Below, in pieces: positions 61,124 to 64,000 of a stretch of 64,000 nt of DNA. The DNA lies in contig NZ_JMJJ01000006.1 in NCBI RefSeq assembly GCF_000710035.2, positions 1 to 64,000 on the forward strand. Reading direction: 5' to 3'. A program made the position numbers and the translations under genes. The stretch is from Pantoea ananatis LMG 2665 (GTDB lineage Bacteria; Pseudomonadota; Gammaproteobacteria; Enterobacterales; Enterobacteriaceae). The notes under the pieces were generated by a model, which did not search any database, was not told the origin of the DNA, and saw only the letters and a program-made list of their open reading frames with translations. The number at the start of each line of letters is the position of its first letter. Within the stretch, counting starts at the first letter, position 1.

Positions 61124-61795
61124 TCAGGCGATGTTCAGATATTTATGTGTCTGCATCGACAGGCGCCAGTTGCGCGCAATACAGGTCTCAATACAAAGTT
61201 TTGTCGCCTCATCTTTGCGGCTAATTGGCTGCAGCGCAATGATTCGAGCTTTGCTGTCCTGAATGCCAGCCAGCAGGTCGTCTAACGCCTCCACATCACG
61301 TTGCCGGGCAACCGGATGTTTGATTTCATCCGCACGGCTCAGGGCCTGAGCCAGCACGTCGTATCCGCCGCGCATATTTACCTTGGGTGAAACGGTAACC
61401 CAGGTTTGTTCGGAACAGTGGATTTCATGGGTTCCGCTGGTCTCAATCTGGCATTGAAATCCTGCCGCCTCCAGCGATGCGGTCAGCGGGCGTAAATCGT
61501 AAATGGCCGGTTCGCCGCCAGTGATCACCACATGGCGGGCCGTCCAGCCCTGTTGCGCGATGCTGCTGAGCAGCGTCGCCGTATCGGCGTTGCCCCAGGC
61601 ATCGCTTTCCACCGTTTTGACCAGAATATCGCCTAATGATGTTTCCCGATCCGCCTGTTTTTCCCAGGTGTGTTTGGTGTCACACCAACTGCATCCTACC
61701 GGACATCCCTGTAAGCGGATGAAAATAGCCGGCACGCCGGTGTAATAACCTTCGCCTTGCAGCGTCTGGAACATTTCGTTAATCGGGTACTGCAT
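61124..61795 (-). CDS. queE: 7-carboxy-7-deazaguanine synthase QueE
   Basis: Radical SAM enzyme of queuosine synthesis, converting 6-carboxytetrahydropterin to CDG. Cluster motif CPVGCSWCDTKHTW at about 31-44 (CxxxCxxC) and TGGEPAIYDL are visible. 223 aa as in E. coli. Convergent with the pyrophosphatase gene. Confidence 0.96.
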   Translation of the reverse strand: MQYPINEMFQTLQGEGYYTGVPAIFIRLQGCPVGCSWCDTKHTWEKQADRETSLGDILVKTVESDAWGNADTATLLSSIAQQGWTARHVVITGGEPAIYDLRPLTASLEAAGFQCQIETSGTHEIHCSEQTWVTVSPKVNMRGGYDVLAQALSRADEIKHPVARQRDVEALDDLLAGIQDSKARIIALQPISRKDEATKLCIETCIARNWRLSMQTHKYLNIA

Positions 61796-62062
61796 AATGG
61801 TCTCTGTGGTTTTAGCAAAACGCGATTATCGCAGAACTCCGGGTTGAGATCATGTCAGGTGATGCGGCGTGGCTGACTCTGTCTAAGGCAAGCCGGATTT
61901 TTGCGTTTATCCAGAGGCGAATTTCACTGATTATTGTGAGCTGATTAGCACTATTTGGCCCGTTGCTGGCTCTTTGTCCTGCAAATTGATCGTCATCATT
62001 CCTCCGCTTACATCCCACTTTTAGCATCGCCTTTTGTCGCCAAAGATGTAAGGAAATAAACG

Positions 62063-62539
62063 ATGACTGACTCTTCTCAATCCGAACCGCTTAAGGTCGG
62101 ACCGGGCGCTTACCTGGCCTTGCTGTTTGCCATGGTGTTTTTCTCCGGTCTGCCTGGCGGAAAAGAGTGGTATGGCGTGTTTGACTTCACCACATTAAAC
62201 GGGGCATTCGGAAAAGTGGTATCCGGTGTCAGTCTTCAAACCGACACCCTGGATGTCGCGCAAAGCGCCTTTCGGGGAAAAGGCGGTTATGGGGCAATGG
62301 ATGGGTTCCTGTTCGCATTTGGCTTGATCCCTGCTGTTATGTTTGCATTAGGCATGATCAACGTGCTTGAGCACTACGGCGCACTTCGTGCAGCCCGTAA
62401 GCTACTTACCCCGCTACTGCGGCCTCTGATGGGGATCCCAGGCTCAACCGGGCTGGCCATGATTGGGAGTCTGCAAAGCACGGATGTTGGCGCATCATTA
62501 ACCCGCGTACTGGCTGATGAAGGGCAGATCACGGAAAGG
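62063..62539 (+). pseudogene. yjiH: Truncated yjiH (nucleoside-recognition GATE-domain membrane protein)
   Basis: Starts normally after AAGGAA and encodes about 158 residues of a YjiH-type inner membrane protein (YLALLFAMVFFSGLPGGKEW, FLFAFGLIPAVMFALGMINV, STDVGASLTRVLADEGQITE). YjiH homology stops near 62539; the frame runs on to a stop at 62566 with unrelated residues. The C-terminal part of about 70 residues is missing. The deletion is also seen in the next entry. A shortened membrane protein could still be made, but normal function is unlikely. Confidence 0.8.
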
Positions 62540-63125
62540 CATGGCGCGGTATCGGCTGAATTTTAGCGGCGTTGCTGCGCATTCGGGCAACGATCCCGAT
62601 AAAGGCCGTTCAGCCATCAACGTACTGGCGTACAGCGTCATTGCCGTTGCGAACCTGGCCGATCCCGCACAGGGCACAACGGTAAACACCGGCGTGATCT
62701 CAGGCGGGGACGCGGCAAATATTGTGCCAGACCACGCAGAGATGATCGTAGACGTGCGCTTTCAGCTTAACGCTGAGTTTGAGCGGGTCAACATGGCGAT
62801 GAAAGCCCTTGCGCATTCTGAGGCGGAGCCCGGCGTAACGACGCAGGTTACCCAGCAGGCTTACACGCCTGCCATGACGCCAGATGCTAAAACAGAAGCG
62901 CTAATGCAGATCGTCGAGCAAGCCGGGCAAACAGAAGACATTGAGATTAGCTGGCAGGCTGTAGGCGGGGGCTCAGATGCCAACCATACCGCCGCAGTGG
63001 GCACGCCCTCACTGGATGGGTTTGGCCCCATCGGCGCAAATTTTCATAGCCCGTCTGAATATATGGAACTGAACAGCATTGAACCGCGCATTCGTTTACT
63101 GAAACGCATCATTCAGTCGCTGTAA
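62526..63125 (+). pseudogene. 5'-truncated M20-family metallopeptidase
   Basis: From about 62526 a different frame encodes the C-terminal half of an M20 peptidase of the carboxypeptidase G2 type: RKGMARYRLNFSGVAAHSG begins the dimerisation domain, GGGSDANHTAA follows, and GPIGANFHSPSEY carries the last zinc histidine. The N-terminal half with the HxD, bridging Asp and EE residues is absent, so no active enzyme can be made. An ATG at 62517 lies in frame but within yjiH sequence. Confidence 0.8.
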
Positions 63126-63182
63126 TGCTGTGGCTGCACAGGCTGCGGTCAGCGCCGCGACCTGTGCCGTCTATACCTCGGA

Positions 63183-64000
63183 CTAGATCTTCAGGTCCAC
63201 CCAGACTGCCGCATGATCCGAGGCGGCATTCACCTCTTTTTTCAGTTCGGGATAGGTTTCCCATTTTACCGGGCTCACGCCTGGCCACATCCCTTTGCGC
63301 CATACGCCGCCCTTTTCCACTTTTTTCCACAGCGCGGGGGACAGTAAAATGTAGTCAATTTTATTACTGGCGCTGCAGCCGCCCCAGGTTCCTGGATAGC
63401 CGCCGTTATCAAATTTTTCATGGGTGAAGATATCTTTCAGATCGGTTTCTTTCAGCAGAGGTGCCAGCGCCTCGCTGTCCGGCGTATCGTTAAAGTCTCC
63501 GGTGATAGCAATCAGCGTTTGTCCCTCTTTAATTCGCTGCTGATAAATTGCCTTCACCCGTTCGGCCTGCAGTTTACGGCGGGCGTCGGAAAGCGTTTTG
63601 GCACCGTAGCCTTTGCTTTTAAAATGGTTAACCAGCACGTGCAGGGTTTGTCCATCGGGTAGCGGAATCGCAAATTCGGGACAGTCGCGCGAGAAAATCA
63701 GGTCGCCCTGCTTATCCTTATCATCAACGTGGCTGCGAATGGTGTCGATTGCGAAGCCTGCTCCTGTCATCAGGCCAACATCAATGCCCCGCTCATCGTT
63801 GCCGTCAATCACCATGACGTGGCCAAAAGGCGTTCCCTGGCGCGCAGGCAGCATGGCGTTATTAAATTCCAGTAAAGCGGGCCGGCTTTCTGCCTCAACA
63901 ACGGTCAAAATATCTGCCTTGAGGTCAATCATGACCTGCGCTGTTAATCCCATAGCTATTTCATCTACCGGCGCACGCCGCAGTTCCAGCGAACCGACCC
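63183..64000 (-). CDS. Endonuclease/exonuclease/phosphatase-family protein (5' end beyond the window)
   Basis: At least 272 residues of an EEP (DNase I-like) domain protein. Catalytic segments LTVVEAESRP (metal Glu), LVNHFKSKGYG, ITGDFNDTPDSEAL, KIDYILLS and ASDHAAVWVDL are all visible. The frame stays open to base 64000; the Met at 63953 is internal, so the real start lies outside. Substrate may be nucleic acid or a phospholipid/phosphoester; the family is mixed. Confidence 0.85.
   Translation of the reverse strand, partial: VGSLELRRAPVDEIAMGLTAQVMIDLKADILTVVEAESRPALLEFNNAMLPARQGTPFGHVMVIDGNDERGIDVGLMTGAGFAIDTIRSHVDDKDKQGDLIFSRDCPEFAIPLPDGQTLHVLVNHFKSKGYGAKTLSDARRKLQAERVKAIYQQRIKEGQTLIAITGDFNDTPDSEALAPLLKETDLKDIFTHEKFDNGGYPGTWGGCSASNKIDYILLSPALWKKVEKGGVWRKGMWPGVSPVKWETYPELKKEVNAASDHAAVWVDLKI

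Overview
The window is chromosomal backbone of a gamma-proteobacterium of the order Enterobacterales, most likely family Erwiniaceae (Pantoea/Erwinia-like). This rests on near-complete protein agreement and gene order with Escherichia coli in long blocks, and on departures such as cysG placed upstream of cysDNC and the absence of the srl, hyc/hyp and CRISPR loci that E. coli carries in the same intervals. The genus is an inference.

Layout. 1-164 holds the P1 promoter of an rRNA operon that reads off the left edge. 165-17200 is the block clpB, yfiH, rluD / bamD, raiA / pheL-pheA / aroF-tyrA / a GNAT gene and a WYL-like membrane protein / rpsP-rimM-trmD-rplS / ffh / ypjD-yfjD. 17300-28400 is luxS, the sRNA micA, gshA, yqaB-yqaA, a serV-argVYZQ tRNA operon full of structured tandem repeats, csrA, alaS, recX, recA and pncC. 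28460-37530 holds tam, a PhnA-family gene, mltB, mutS, two accessory genes, rpoS and nlpD. 37695-46840 runs pcm, surE, truD, ispF, ispD, ftsB, ygbE and the sulfate-activation operon cysG-cysD-cysN-cysC. 47093-54380 holds iap, a YciI-like gene and an accessory cluster: an IclR regulator diverging from a Rid protein, an amino-acid ABC transporter and a PLP D-amino-acid lyase/deaminase. 54476-61800 is cysJIH, a NAT-like gene, queD, a secreted pyrophosphatase and queE. The right end has two gene remnants fused by a deletion (yjiH and an M20 peptidase) and a 5'-incomplete nuclease-family gene.

Main observations. (1) rpoS carries an in-frame TAG in place of the glutamine codon at position 318; the next 12 codons still encode the conserved sigma-S tail, so this looks like a recent amber mutation. 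(2) The Arg-tRNA operon contains six copies of a ~134-bp element; five end in a copy of the tRNA-Arg 3' tail, and all can fold into a multi-hairpin RNA whose outer stem shows a compensatory change. (3) A deletion joins the 5' part of yjiH to the 3' part of an M20 peptidase gene. (4) A self-contained D-amino-acid (probably D-serine or beta-hydroxy amino acid) uptake and degradation cluster sits between iap and cysH, where E. coli keeps CRISPR-Cas. (5) The Iap homologue has lost several metal-binding and catalytic residues of its peptidase family.

How the genes work together. cysG supplies siroheme for CysI; CysDNC activates sulfate to PAPS; CysH and CysJI reduce it to sulfide. pheA and aroF-tyrA make the aromatic amino acids and show attenuation (pheL) and TyrR-type operators. 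rpsP-rimM-trmD-rplS couples ribosomal proteins with ribosome maturation and tRNA modification. recA has a textbook LexA-controlled promoter. All identifications come from reading the sequence and from knowledge of the families; no database search was run.
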